This document shows, piece by piece, positions 4,572-9,297 of a stretch of DNA of 10,578 nucleotides. Below the pieces are notes generated by a model, which did no database searches, was not told the origin of the DNA, and saw only the letters and a list, made by a program, of their open reading frames with translations. Origin of the DNA: Phil1 sp963643205 (GTDB taxonomy: Bacteria; Bacillota; Clostridia; Christensenellales; CAG-138). Both the position numbers and the translations under genes were made by a program. How positions within the stretch are numbered: the stretch's first letter is position 1; each line of letters begins with the position of its first letter. The stretch lies in assembly GCA_963643205.1 (NCBI GenBank), contig CAVIJJ010000041.1, positions 1 through 10,578 on the forward strand, read 5' to 3'.

Positions 4572-4949
4572 ATGTCAAACCTTGGGAACAAGGAAGTAAT
4601 GGCCAGGAACTTGAAAAAATACATGGAAGAATCTGGCAAAACCCAAAAAGAATTAGCAAAGGTTGTAAGTGTAGCTCCATCCACTTTCAATGCGTGGATA
4701 CAAGCTAAAAAATATCCGCGTATAGATAAGATAGAAATGCTTGCCAACTACTTTGGGTGCCTGAAAAGCGATCTTATTGAGGATAAAACGGAGATGCGGA
4801 AGAACAGCGAGGCTTTATCAGATATCGTGCTAAGGCTACGTGCCGATCCGGAGTTTTTTCGTTTGGTTAATCGGTTGCGGGGTCTTAACGCCGCTAAGTT
4901 GGCAAAGGTTGAACAGCTTTTATTGATTGCAGACGGTTTCGCGGAGTAG
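4572..4949 (+). CDS. CI-like XRE repressor without an autoprotease domain
   Basis: The 125-aa protein has an N-terminal helix-turn-helix (residues about 10-65; KTQKELAKVVSVAPSTFNAW) and a helical C-terminus (80-123) of the type that mediates dimerisation in many Firmicutes prophage repressors. It would maintain lysogeny by repressing the early promoter. It has no LexA/S24 peptidase domain and is too short to hold one, so it cannot be inactivated by RecA-stimulated self-cleavage; induction must come another way. GGCGGTGA precedes the ATG. Its 3' end overlaps the convergent 38-aa ORF on the other strand by 30 bp. Confidence 0.8.
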   Translation: MSNLGNKEVMARNLKKYMEESGKTQKELAKVVSVAPSTFNAWIQAKKYPRIDKIEMLANYFGCLKSDLIEDKTEMRKNSEALSDIVLRLRADPEFFRLVNRLRGLNAAKLAKVEQLLLIADGFAE

Positions 4950-5036
4950 AACGAGAATAAAGTCAAGCAGCTCGATGTCTTGACATTCTACGACCAGCTC
5001 GGCAATGGCTTGAGCATATTCCTGATTCGGTTCCAT
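4920..5036 (-). CDS. 38-aa small protein convergent with the CI-like gene, candidate antirepressor
   Basis: An ATG at 5036 with the ribosome binding site TTAGGAGGAACCT opens a 38-codon frame ending at 4920. The protein is acidic and helical: MEPNQEYAQAIAELVVECQD followed by IELLDFILVLLRETVCNQ, with regularly spaced Leu/Ile suited to binding another helix. A near-consensus promoter lies directly upstream and an SOS-like box overlaps the expected transcription start. Its transcript would run into the end of the CI-like gene from the opposite side. This placement resembles small SOS-induced antirepressors of other phages. The ORF itself is well supported; the antirepressor role is inference. Confidence 0.65.
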   Translation of the reverse strand: MEPNQEYAQAIAELVVECQDIELLDFILVLLRETVCNQ

Positions 5037-5058
5037 AGGTTCCTCCTAATTTTTAATT

Positions 5059-5072
5059 CGAACGTTTGTTTG
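5059..5072. promoter_or_regulatory. LexA/SOS-like box over the start of the 38-aa ORF transcript
   Basis: CGAACGTTTGTTTG matches the Bacillus subtilis LexA consensus CGAACATATGTTCG at 11 of 14 positions and keeps the GAAC-N4-GTT core. It covers the predicted transcription start just downstream of the -10, where a repressor would block initiation. It also lies in a wider near-palindrome (AATTCGAAC 5055-5063 with GTTTGAATT 5068-5076). LexA binding is inferred. Confidence 0.5.
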
Positions 5073-5094
5073 AATTATACAACATAACAAACGT
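5062..5094. repeat. 9-bp inverted repeat flanking the -10 of the 38-aa ORF promoter
   Basis: ACGTTTGTT (5062-5070) and AACAAACGT (5086-5094) are perfect inverted copies 15 bp apart on either side of the -10 hexamer. It may be an operator for one of the phage repressors in addition to, or instead of, LexA. Confidence 0.55.
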
Positions 5095-5101
5095 GTGTCA
5101 A
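5074..5101 (-). promoter_or_regulatory. Near-consensus promoter of the 38-aa ORF
   Basis: On the minus strand TTGACA (5101-5096), 16-bp spacer, TATAAT (5079-5074): both hexamers match consensus exactly. Start predicted near 5067, leaving a leader of about 30 nt with AGGAGG. Unregulated it would be among the strongest promoters here, so a repressor site is expected. Confidence 0.75.
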
Positions 5102-5110
5102 GTAGAAATT

Positions 5111-5135
5111 GGGGCAGCGGAGAAGCATCGCTACC
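5111..5135. repeat. Hairpin-forming sequence between the CI-like and membrane HTH genes
   Basis: GGGGCAGCG (5111-5119) and CGCTACCCC (5129-5135 plus flanking bases at 5127-5128) pair with one mismatch on the plus strand and fully, with one G-U, on the minus strand. No clear T-run follows on either strand, so it is not called a terminator. The rest of 5137-5257 holds only a possible -10 (TATAAT, 5165-5170, no good -35) and the ribosome binding site of the next gene. Confidence 0.35.
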
Positions 5136-5257
5136 CCACGCGCTCCCTGCGCAGGTTCAGCATATATAATCAAACAACGCGGTGTAAATAATCAATTCTG
5201 GTAAGCGTTCCCCCGGACGGGATAAGGGTAATCAAATATGGGAAGGAAGGTAGAAAA

Positions 5258-5674
5258 ATGTTAGAAGATACGGTGAAAAAGCTGCGCACAAGGTCGGGAA
5301 TGACGTTGAAGCAAATCTCCGATAAATCAAACGTCCCGATGAGCACACTAAGCAGGTTCTTCGCCTCACCGGAGACGGCTCCGTATCAAACACTTGAAGC
5401 TGTGGTATTGGCTATGGGTTACACCATGACGGATCTGTTTGAAAGCGGCAAGCGTGATGAACGGCTCGGATGGCAGGAGCAGCATTATATAGCTATGATT
5501 GCCGAAAAGGATAAACAGCTTGCAGAGAAAACAAAGGCAATACGCGCATTGGCGATATTCGGAGCAGCCTTAACTGCTATTTTCATTGGCATTTTGATTT
5601 ATGATATTTGCAACCCCACGGTTGGTTGGTTCCGGCGACAGATGGAGGCGATACAAATGGCAGGGCTGATATAA
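5258..5674 (+). CDS. Membrane-anchored XRE-family HTH protein
   Basis: The 138-aa protein has an N-terminal helix-turn-helix (residues about 5-62; MTLKQISDKSNVPMSTLSRF), a charged coiled-coil stalk (68-95) and one hydrophobic transmembrane segment (97-116; ALAIFGAALTAIFIGILIYD), followed by a short tail with FRR. A DNA-binding domain tethered to the membrane is unusual for a phage repressor. Similar HTH-plus-TM proteins recur beside integrases in clostridial prophages, as I recall the family. It could link membrane events to lysogeny or act in immunity or exclusion. AAGGAAGG precedes the ATG by 7 nt. It is co-directional with the leader ORF and integrase. Confidence 0.72.
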   Translation: MLEDTVKKLRTRSGMTLKQISDKSNVPMSTLSRFFASPETAPYQTLEAVVLAMGYTMTDLFESGKRDERLGWQEQHYIAMIAEKDKQLAEKTKAIRALAIFGAALTAIFIGILIYDICNPTVGWFRRQMEAIQMAGLI

Positions 5675-5706
5675 AAAATATCTCCCGCGCGTACACACGG
5701 GAGATA
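5673..5706 (-). terminator. Minus-strand intrinsic terminator of candidate antisense RNA 2
   Basis: TATCTCCCG (5679-5687) and CGGGAGATA (5698-5706) form a perfect 9-bp stem with a 10-nt loop. On the minus strand it is followed directly by six Ts (5678-5673). On the plus strand no T-run follows, so integrase transcription can pass. There is no minus-strand protein gene upstream. Confidence 0.75.
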
Positions 5707-5761
5707 GATCGGAGAGAAGAATAACAAATGGTACTACGAAAAACAACAACAATCATCCGCT
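5675..5761 (-). ncRNA. Candidate antisense small RNA 2, opposite the integrase leader
   Basis: A transcript from the promoter at 5768-5796 would start near 5761 and end at the terminator after about 87 nt. It is complementary to the ribosome binding site (5711-5719) and start codon (5728) of the 25-codon leader ORF on the integrase mRNA. An AUG near its 5' end opens a frame but has no ribosome binding site, so it is read as non-coding. Expected effect: to block translation of the leader and, through coupling, of integrase. Inferred from signals only. Confidence 0.55.
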
Positions 5762-5805
5762 ACGATTATTATAACATATTTTTTACAGAAAGACAACAAG
5801 TATGA
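5728..5805 (+). CDS. 25-aa leader peptide translationally coupled to integrase
   Basis: The ATG at 5728 is preceded by GGAGAGAAG at normal spacing. The 25-residue frame begins MVLRKTTTIIRYDYYNIFFT and ends in a TGA that overlaps the integrase ATG (ATGA). Integrase itself has only a weak ribosome binding site (AGAAAG), so its translation probably depends on ribosomes finishing this ORF. The peptide may matter only as a coupling device. It is the region covered by candidate antisense RNA 2. Confidence 0.6.
   Translation: MVLRKTTTIIRYDYYNIFFTERQQV
5768..5796 (-). promoter_or_regulatory. Minus-strand promoter for candidate antisense RNA 2
   Basis: On the minus strand TTGTCT (5796-5791), a 17-bp spacer and a perfect TATAAT (5773-5768) preceded by TG plus one base (extended -10). 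It lies inside the leader ORF and points away from integrase. It is one of the best promoter matches in the window and has no protein gene to serve. Confidence 0.65.
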
Positions 5806-6860
5806 TTTGCAAAAAGTGCAAGAAAATAGTGCCGGATGGGGCATTTTGTATTGAATGTGGAGCACGGCAGGACATGGCGGAACGCCCGAAAAAAAAGAGA
5901 GGTAACGGGCAAGGGAGTGTATATAAACGTGGATCCGGCTGGGCGGCTTGCCACACCACGTACAGGAACGGTAAACGTATAACGCTTAAAAAGGCGGGAT
6001 TTAAGACCAAAAAGGCCGCTTTGGAATGGTTGGCTATGCCTGATAAGCCGACGGCCTCCACGGTCACTTTTACCGAGATATATGAGGAATGGAAGGGGAC
6101 ACATTTCCCCAGCGTTACGCAGAAACGCCGGCAGATACTCACGGCTGCTTATAATAGCTGCTCTAAACTGCATAACGAATACTGGCGGGACATTGGACTA
6201 AAGGAAATGCAAGCAGCTGTTGACGGCCTGAGCGATAAGTATTACCCACGAAAAAACCTAAAAGCTTTATTTGCTGGAATGAGTGAGTATGCGGTCATCG
6301 CAGGATACGCAGAAAAGAGCATCGCTGAATATATTAAACTGCCTCCGGAACCTACACCACATAAGGTGCCCTTTACTGCTGCCGAGGCGGATCGGATCTG
6401 GGCGCATTACAACGGCACCGGCGATGTATACGCGGGAGCTACGCTGCTGATGATATACACGGGCATGAGGTTGGGCGAGCTTTTGAAGCTTGATAAAGAT
6501 AATGTTCATTTGGAACAGGGCTATATGCTGGGAGGAATTAAAACGGCCGAGAGTAAGGCGGGGGAGATAATCATTGTTGAACGAATCAAGCCGATTGTGC
6601 AGCGGCTTATCGTGAACGGGGAGCTTAAGCCGATGAGCGACACCAGCTTTAGGAAACACTTTGATACGATGTTAAAGGAGCTGGGTATACCTGCGCATAC
6701 ACCGCACGAATGCCGGCACAGCACGGCAACACTACTTGCCGAAGCGGGAGTACAGCCCGCTATTATTCAAGCCATTATGAGGCATACACGGTACAGCCAA
6801 TCTGCGGAATATACGCATATTGCGAGAAAAGTCAAGATTGATGCTTTGAACGAAATCTGA
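5802..6860 (+). CDS. int: Tyrosine integrase with N-terminal zinc ribbon
   Basis: The 352-aa phage integrase opens with a zinc ribbon (C3-x2-C6 and C16-x2-C19), then an arm-binding AP2-like domain (about 36-78; GSVYKRGSGWAACHTTYRNG), a core-binding helical domain (88-180) and the catalytic domain. The full catalytic set is visible: R223 (TGMRLGELL), K247, H302-x-x-R305 (HECRH), H328 and nucleophile Y337 (AEYTHI). It joins attP to the host attB and, with an excisionase, reverses this. The start is fixed by the ATGA overlap with the leader ORF and by the zinc ribbon beginning at residue 3. Paired repeats expected for an arm-binding domain begin four bases after the stop codon. Confidence 0.93.
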   Translation: MICKKCKKIVPDGAFCIECGARQDMAERPKKKRGNGQGSVYKRGSGWAACHTTYRNGKRITLKKAGFKTKKAALEWLAMPDKPTASTVTFTEIYEEWKGTHFPSVTQKRRQILTAAYNSCSKLHNEYWRDIGLKEMQAAVDGLSDKYYPRKNLKALFAGMSEYAVIAGYAEKSIAEYIKLPPEPTPHKVPFTAAEADRIWAHYNGTGDVYAGATLLMIYTGMRLGELLKLDKDNVHLEQGYMLGGIKTAESKAGEIIIVERIKPIVQRLIVNGELKPMSDTSFRKHFDTMLKELGIPAHTPHECRHSTATLLAEAGVQPAIIQAIMRHTRYSQSAEYTHIARKVKIDALNEI

Positions 6861-6863
6861 AAC

Positions 6864-6886
6864 CTATTACACCCGCGTTACACCCC
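6864..6886 (+). repeat. Arm-type integrase site, int-proximal (two TTACACCC copies)
   Basis: TTACACCC at 6867-6874 and again at 6878-6885, separated by GCG and preceded by CTA. The same composite, with one extra C, recurs at 7037-7060. Tandem direct motifs of this size bind the N-terminal domain of lambda/Tn916-type integrases. Confidence 0.65.
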
Positions 6887-6893
6887 GATACAG

Positions 6894-6921
6894 AAAAAAG
6901 CCCCAAATTCGGGGCTTTTTT
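6894..6921. terminator. Bidirectional terminator between int and the late-side genes
   Basis: AAAAAAGCCCC (6894-6904) pairs perfectly with GGGGCTTTTTT (6911-6921), loop AAATTC. T-runs follow the stem on both strands, so it ends int transcription from the left and the 7890-7120 transcript from the right, while lying inside the attP region. Confidence 0.9.
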
Positions 6922-7036
6922 AGCTGCTTCTGGTACCCGGTATGGGAATTTCAGAAGAACCGATAATAGGCAAAATTGGGCTATTTCTCTACGCTTTTTG
7001 ATTGTGGAATACTACGAAGTTTTCTAAAATCCTTTG

Positions 7037-7060
7037 CTATTACACCCCGCGTTACACCCC
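7037..7060 (+). repeat. Arm-type integrase site, distal (two TTACACCCC copies)
   Basis: TTACACCCC at 7040-7048 and 7052-7060 with GCG between, the second composite copy in the same orientation about 173 bp from the first. The one-base insertion changes the internal period from 11 to 12 bp. Confidence 0.65.
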
Positions 7061-7119
7061 AAAGAAACTTTCAGGCAAAACACATTATATGCGATGGCAT
7101 GGAAATGTGGTGAAACAAA

Positions 7120-7449
7120 TTAACTGCGCATATAGGAATATAGCTTGTCGAGGTCAGCACGCTCCAGAGTGAGAGCACCTATAACGGGAATTTCTATGCT
7201 GATAGGCTCTGCTATTTGACGGAGCAGGGCATTATACACGGCATCTATGTCGATATAATCTCCTTCAATTATGTTAAGCACGACAATTGCGGGATGGTCT
7301 TTATACGCGCTTATCAGGTTGGAGCAATTGCGGGTTATGAGGGCGATATACGCCCCCATACCCACTTTGCGCCAGCCAGTCAACTTCGGCATTATCTCGC
7401 CGTCAATAAAGCGGGTTAAGCCTTGTTCTACTTGCTGGATGGTAATCAT
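7120..7449 (-). CDS. 109-aa conserved phage protein of unknown function
   Basis: MITIQQVEQGLTRFIDGEIM opens a mostly helical protein with an amphipathic N-terminal half (GWRKVGMGAYIALITRN) and an EIPVIGALTLERADLDKLYS end. Proteins of this size and pattern accompany the coiled-coil gene upstream in gut Firmicutes phages, in my recollection, but no function is known to me. It starts 9 bp after the upstream stop codon with only a weak GAGA ribosome binding site, so it probably depends on coupling. It is the last gene before attP and ends at the bidirectional terminator. Confidence 0.6.
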   Translation of the reverse strand: MITIQQVEQGLTRFIDGEIMPKLTGWRKVGMGAYIALITRNCSNLISAYKDHPAIVVLNIIEGDYIDIDAVYNALLRQIAEPISIEIPVIGALTLERADLDKLYSYMRS

Positions 7450-7458
7450 ACGCTATTC

Positions 7459-7890
7459 TCATGTGGTGGTAGTAGTGCCGGAAGAAACGGTTACAGTCGC
7501 GTTACCCCAGCCCGGAGAAACGGACGCGTTCGGGATTACCGTCTTTGTCATGGACAACAGATTGCTTATTTGCTGCTGCATGTAGCCTATGGTTGCTGTG
7601 TTCACGCCGTTATAAACAAGCTGTTCCTTCTCAAACGCGTTGAAGCTGTCGCGGATGCTGTTCGCCTTATCGTTCATGGCGTTATAAACTTCCACGAGCT
7701 TTTTATCAACGTCCGCTTGCGCCTTTAGTATTGCGTTCTCCTGCACGAGTGACAGTTCGTAACGGCTTACGGCCCTATCTTCGGAGTTCGTGCTCCTGTT
7801 CATAAGTCCGTCAAGCAGCCCTAACGCGGTTCCTGCGATGCCAAGGCCAAGCCCGGTATTGGCAACGCCTCTTGATGCAAATTCAGCCAT
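7459..7890 (-). CDS. 143-aa coiled-coil phage protein with Gly-rich start and Thr tail
   Basis: Residues 8-30 are Gly/Ala/Leu-rich and hydrophobic (GVANTGLGLGIAGTALGLLD), possibly a membrane or packing segment. A long helical coiled coil follows (about 38-115, with MQQQISNLLSM), then a beta-like tail ending in GTTTTT. This resembles a fibrous or scaffold-type structural part, but I do not recognise a named family. AAAGGAG lies 9 nt before the ATG. An 11-bp near-perfect dyad stands just upstream. It forms a two-gene unit with the 109-aa gene. Confidence 0.6.
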   Translation of the reverse strand: MAEFASRGVANTGLGLGIAGTALGLLDGLMNRSTNSEDRAVSRYELSLVQENAILKAQADVDKKLVEVYNAMNDKANSIRDSFNAFEKEQLVYNGVNTATIGYMQQQISNLLSMTKTVIPNASVSPGWGNATVTVSSGTTTTT

Positions 7891-7908
7891 TGTTTTAATC
7901 TCCTTTCA

Positions 7909-7931
7909 ATTTATATGGACGTCCTATAAAT
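7909..7931. promoter_or_regulatory. Near-perfect dyad upstream of the coiled-coil gene, candidate operator
   Basis: ATTTATA (7909-7915) and TATAAAT (7925-7931) flank the palindrome GGACGTCC (7917-7924), with one unpaired T. Eleven matched positions per arm in an AT-GC-AT pattern suggest a protein-binding site rather than a terminator, as no T-run follows. A weak minus-strand promoter (TTGGCA about 18 bp upstream of CATATA) may overlap it. Confidence 0.5.
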
Positions 7932-7988
7932 ATGGTGCCAAAATTACGCACCTAACAACAGGGAGGGAACAGGGCATTTTTAGGCATT

Positions 7989-8009
7989 AAAAAAGCTCCC
8001 GAAGGAGCT
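7989..8009 (-). terminator. Intrinsic terminator after the ribbon-helix-helix gene
   Basis: On the minus strand AGCTCC-TTCG-GGAGCT forms a 6-bp stem with a UUCG tetraloop, followed by TTTTTT. It overlaps the stop codon of the RHH gene and closes the 8482-8008 unit. Confidence 0.85.
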
Positions 8010-8151
8010 ATTTTTGTTCGTGCGCTTTTAGATCTTGTTGGATTAAGTATAAAATGTAATTGCTTAAGCTTCTGCCCTGCGCCTGGGCGGCGGCTTGGGC
8101 AGCCTCTTTGGTTTCTGCGTCTACTCTCAGGCGAATGGTTTCGTCCTTCAT
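8008..8151 (-). CDS. Ribbon-helix-helix (Arc/DUF1778-like) DNA-binding protein
   Basis: The 47-aa protein started at ATG 8151 reads MKDETIRLRVDAETKEAAQA then AAQAQGRSLSNYILYLIQQD. It has a short beta strand (ETIRLRV) and two helices joined by a GRSLSNY turn, the ribbon-helix-helix fold. This start was preferred to upstream in-frame ATGs because AGGAGG lies 8 nt before it. RHH proteins are usually autoregulators or antitoxins. No toxin-like partner is recognisable; the upstream 105-aa gene is the only partner in the transcript. It may bind one of the palindromes in this region. Confidence 0.7.
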   Translation of the reverse strand: MKDETIRLRVDAETKEAAQAAAQAQGRSLSNYILYLIQQDLKAHEQK

Positions 8152-8164
8152 TCTCATTGCCTCC

Positions 8165-8482
8165 TTAATCCATGTAAGCGAAAGGCCACAGGCTAACCTT
8201 ACGCTCGCTGCCATCGACCTGGATCTCAAATGTTCTGCCGGTCCGCTGGTTCTCGAAAATACCGTCGCTTAACTGGCCTTCGAGTTCCCTCTGACATTCC
8301 TCAACGGTGTTGCGGGTAATGGTCAGGTCAACATAATCGTTAGTGCCGGTCAGGTCGGCGCAAGCAACGGAGATTATCCGAATGTCGTCGTCCGCGCTCC
8401 AGTCGCGGATATAGCTGGCGTTGAAGCTCTCTTTAACTCTGTGTCCTTCAAGTCCGTAAATGCGATAAGTCTTAGTTGCCAT
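8165..8482 (-). CDS. 105-aa protein of unknown function, partner of the RHH gene
   Basis: MATKTYRIYGLEGHRVKESF begins a mixed alpha/beta protein rich in acidic residues, with ITRNTVEECQRELEGQLSDG and GRTFEIQVDG segments. I do not recognise the family. AAAGGAGAG precedes the ATG, its own promoter lies about 18 nt further up, and its stop codon immediately precedes the RHH gene's ribosome binding site. The two-gene unit with separate promoter and terminator resembles a moron. Confidence 0.55.
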   Translation of the reverse strand: MATKTYRIYGLEGHRVKESFNASYIRDWSADDDIRIISVACADLTGTNDYVDLTITRNTVEECQRELEGQLSDGIFENQRTGRTFEIQVDGSERKVSLWPFAYMD

Positions 8483-8506
8483 TGTGCTTTCTCTCCTTTT
8501 TATTGC

Positions 8507-8535
8507 AGTGTAGTTTAATCAAGTAATTTTGTCAA
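8507..8535 (-). promoter_or_regulatory. Promoter of the 105-aa/RHH unit
   Basis: On the minus strand TTGACA (8535-8530), 17-bp spacer, TACACT (8512-8507). Transcription would start near 8500, just before the AGGAGAG ribosome binding site. Confidence 0.65.
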
Positions 8536-8572
8536 GACGTGGCGGGGATTGCTCCCGTTTGTTCTTCCTCCC

Positions 8573-8806
8573 TCATTCATACAGGCAGTCCAAATCTGAA
8601 AATTCAAACGCCTTGCCCTGCGGTTCCTTCTCCGGCTCCAACAAAGCGTCAATTCGCTTCTGTTCGCATCTGTGCTTTTCGGCTGTTGTTTCACTATATC
8701 CGTTATGCTCGTCCGTTATCATATATTCGCGCCCTCTGTATTCGTAAAATAGGTGTACGGCATATCCGTTTTTGTCGCGGCATTTCCCGATGTATTTAGC
8801 TTTCAT
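8573..8806 (-). CDS. 77-aa hypothetical phage protein
   Basis: Started at ATG 8806 the protein reads MKAKYIGKCRDKNGYAVHLF with YEYRGREYMITDEHNGYSET next: a small beta-rich domain followed by an acidic tail. An in-frame ATG at 8851 lacks a ribosome binding site and would add a Gly/Arg/Pro-rich stretch encoded by a GC hairpin, so the internal start after AAAGGGGAGGGC was chosen. Function unknown. It follows the 106-aa gene in the same transcript, with no clear terminator after it, so some transcription may continue into the next unit. Confidence 0.55.
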   Translation of the reverse strand: MKAKYIGKCRDKNGYAVHLFYEYRGREYMITDEHNGYSETTAEKHRCEQKRIDALLEPEKEPQGKAFEFSDLDCLYE

Positions 8807-8859
8807 GCCCTCCCCTTTCTGCGGGGGGATTTGCCGCCCCCGCCCGGCCATTACTCGTG

Positions 8860-9180
8860 TTAGGCTATTACTATATTTCCGTCTACCATCTTATACTGCG
8901 CATCGTAATTCTTCAGAATCGCGTAATCTCTCTTGCCCTTGTACTGAATGGGATAGGCGTGAAAGCAATTCACATAGTTTACAATTCGTTCTTCGATAGT
9001 GAAGATTTCCTTCGCTTTGAAGATCCCGATTGGTTCAAAGTCTGTTCCGTACTGTTTCTTCAAATACGTTCCAAAGTGGTACATGCCGTTTTCGTAGGTA
9101 ACATCCACTTCGTCGTAGGCTTTCAAGTATTCTTTGATTTCGTTTTGAATGTTTTCCGGAAGCTCGTTAAACTTTTTCAT
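8860..9180 (-). CDS. 106-aa conserved hypothetical protein, first gene of a moron-like unit
   Basis: MKKFNELPENIQNEIKEYLK starts a helical segment (2-20), followed by beta-like repeats (DVTYENGMYHFGTYLKKQYG) and a helical part with FTIEERIVNYVNCFHAYPIQ. It resembles a cytosolic alpha/beta protein; the family has no function that I know. AAAGGAGATATAAAC precedes the ATG and a strong palindrome-bearing promoter lies upstream. A strong private promoter next to attP suggests expression in the lysogen. Confidence 0.55.
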   Translation of the reverse strand: MKKFNELPENIQNEIKEYLKAYDEVDVTYENGMYHFGTYLKKQYGTDFEPIGIFKAKEIFTIEERIVNYVNCFHAYPIQYKGKRDYAILKNYDAQYKMVDGNIVIA

Positions 9181-9226
9181 GTTTATATCTCCTTTCGGGC
9201 GTTGCCCTGTTTCTTTTGTTGTATAT

Positions 9227-9255
9227 ATGATACCACATTGTAGCTACAAAGTCAA
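9227..9255 (-). promoter_or_regulatory. Strong promoter of the 106-aa/77-aa unit
   Basis: On the minus strand TTGACT (9255-9250), 17-bp spacer, TATCAT (9232-9227), with TG plus one base before the -10 (extended -10). The spacer carries a perfect 12-bp palindrome. Confidence 0.75.
9238..9249. promoter_or_regulatory. Perfect 12-bp palindrome TTGTAGCTACAA in the promoter spacer
   Basis: TTGTAGCTACAA fills most of the interval between the -35 and -10 hexamers, the position where a dimeric repressor excludes RNA polymerase. The binding protein is unknown; the RHH protein nearby or a host regulator are options. Confidence 0.55.
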
Positions 9256-9297
9256 TAGGGGAATTGGTTCCCCCCTACTTTTTTCGGCAATTTTTAT

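Larger units (their letters stand above)
6861..7119. other. attP region (integrase attachment site)
   Basis: No protein gene is seen between the int stop and the end of the 109-aa gene. The interval has direct arm-type repeats at 6864-6886 and 7037-7060, a bidirectional terminator, and about 115 bp (6922-7036) where the crossover core should lie. An imperfect dyad CTTCTG (6927-6932) / CAGAAG (6952-6957) is inside it. The exact core cannot be fixed without an attB, attL or attR sequence. Confidence 0.65.

Noticed and set aside
5165..5190. Promoter for the membrane HTH gene (TATAAT at 5165 or TAAATA at 5185)
   Set aside because: Neither has a recognisable -35 at proper spacing; mentioned only as a possible -10.
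5675..5757. Protein-coding reading of candidate antisense RNA 2 (ATG near 5754)
   Set aside because: No ribosome binding site before the ATG, and the frame runs through the terminator into the opposite strand of the HTH gene.
5769..6173. Minus-strand ORFs opposite the N-terminal half of integrase
   Set aside because: No ribosome binding site, unlikely composition, and they are antisense to a clear integrase; treated as shadows.
6922..6960. Minus-strand reading ending SEIPIPGTRSS as a possible host gene 3' end carried in attP
   Set aside because: The open stretch is under 25 codons and cannot be linked to a host gene from this window alone.
6941..7000. 19-codon plus-strand ORF inside the attP region
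   Set aside because: No ribosome binding site, no coupling, and it is in the probable crossover region.
6922..7036. tRNA 3' end as attP core
   Set aside because: No T-loop-like GGTTCGAATCC sequence or acceptor-stem pattern is visible.
8815..8845. GC-rich hairpin (GCGGGGG / CCCCCGC) as a terminator between two genes
   Set aside because: No T-run on either strand, and it precedes the ribosome binding site of a downstream gene of the same transcript.
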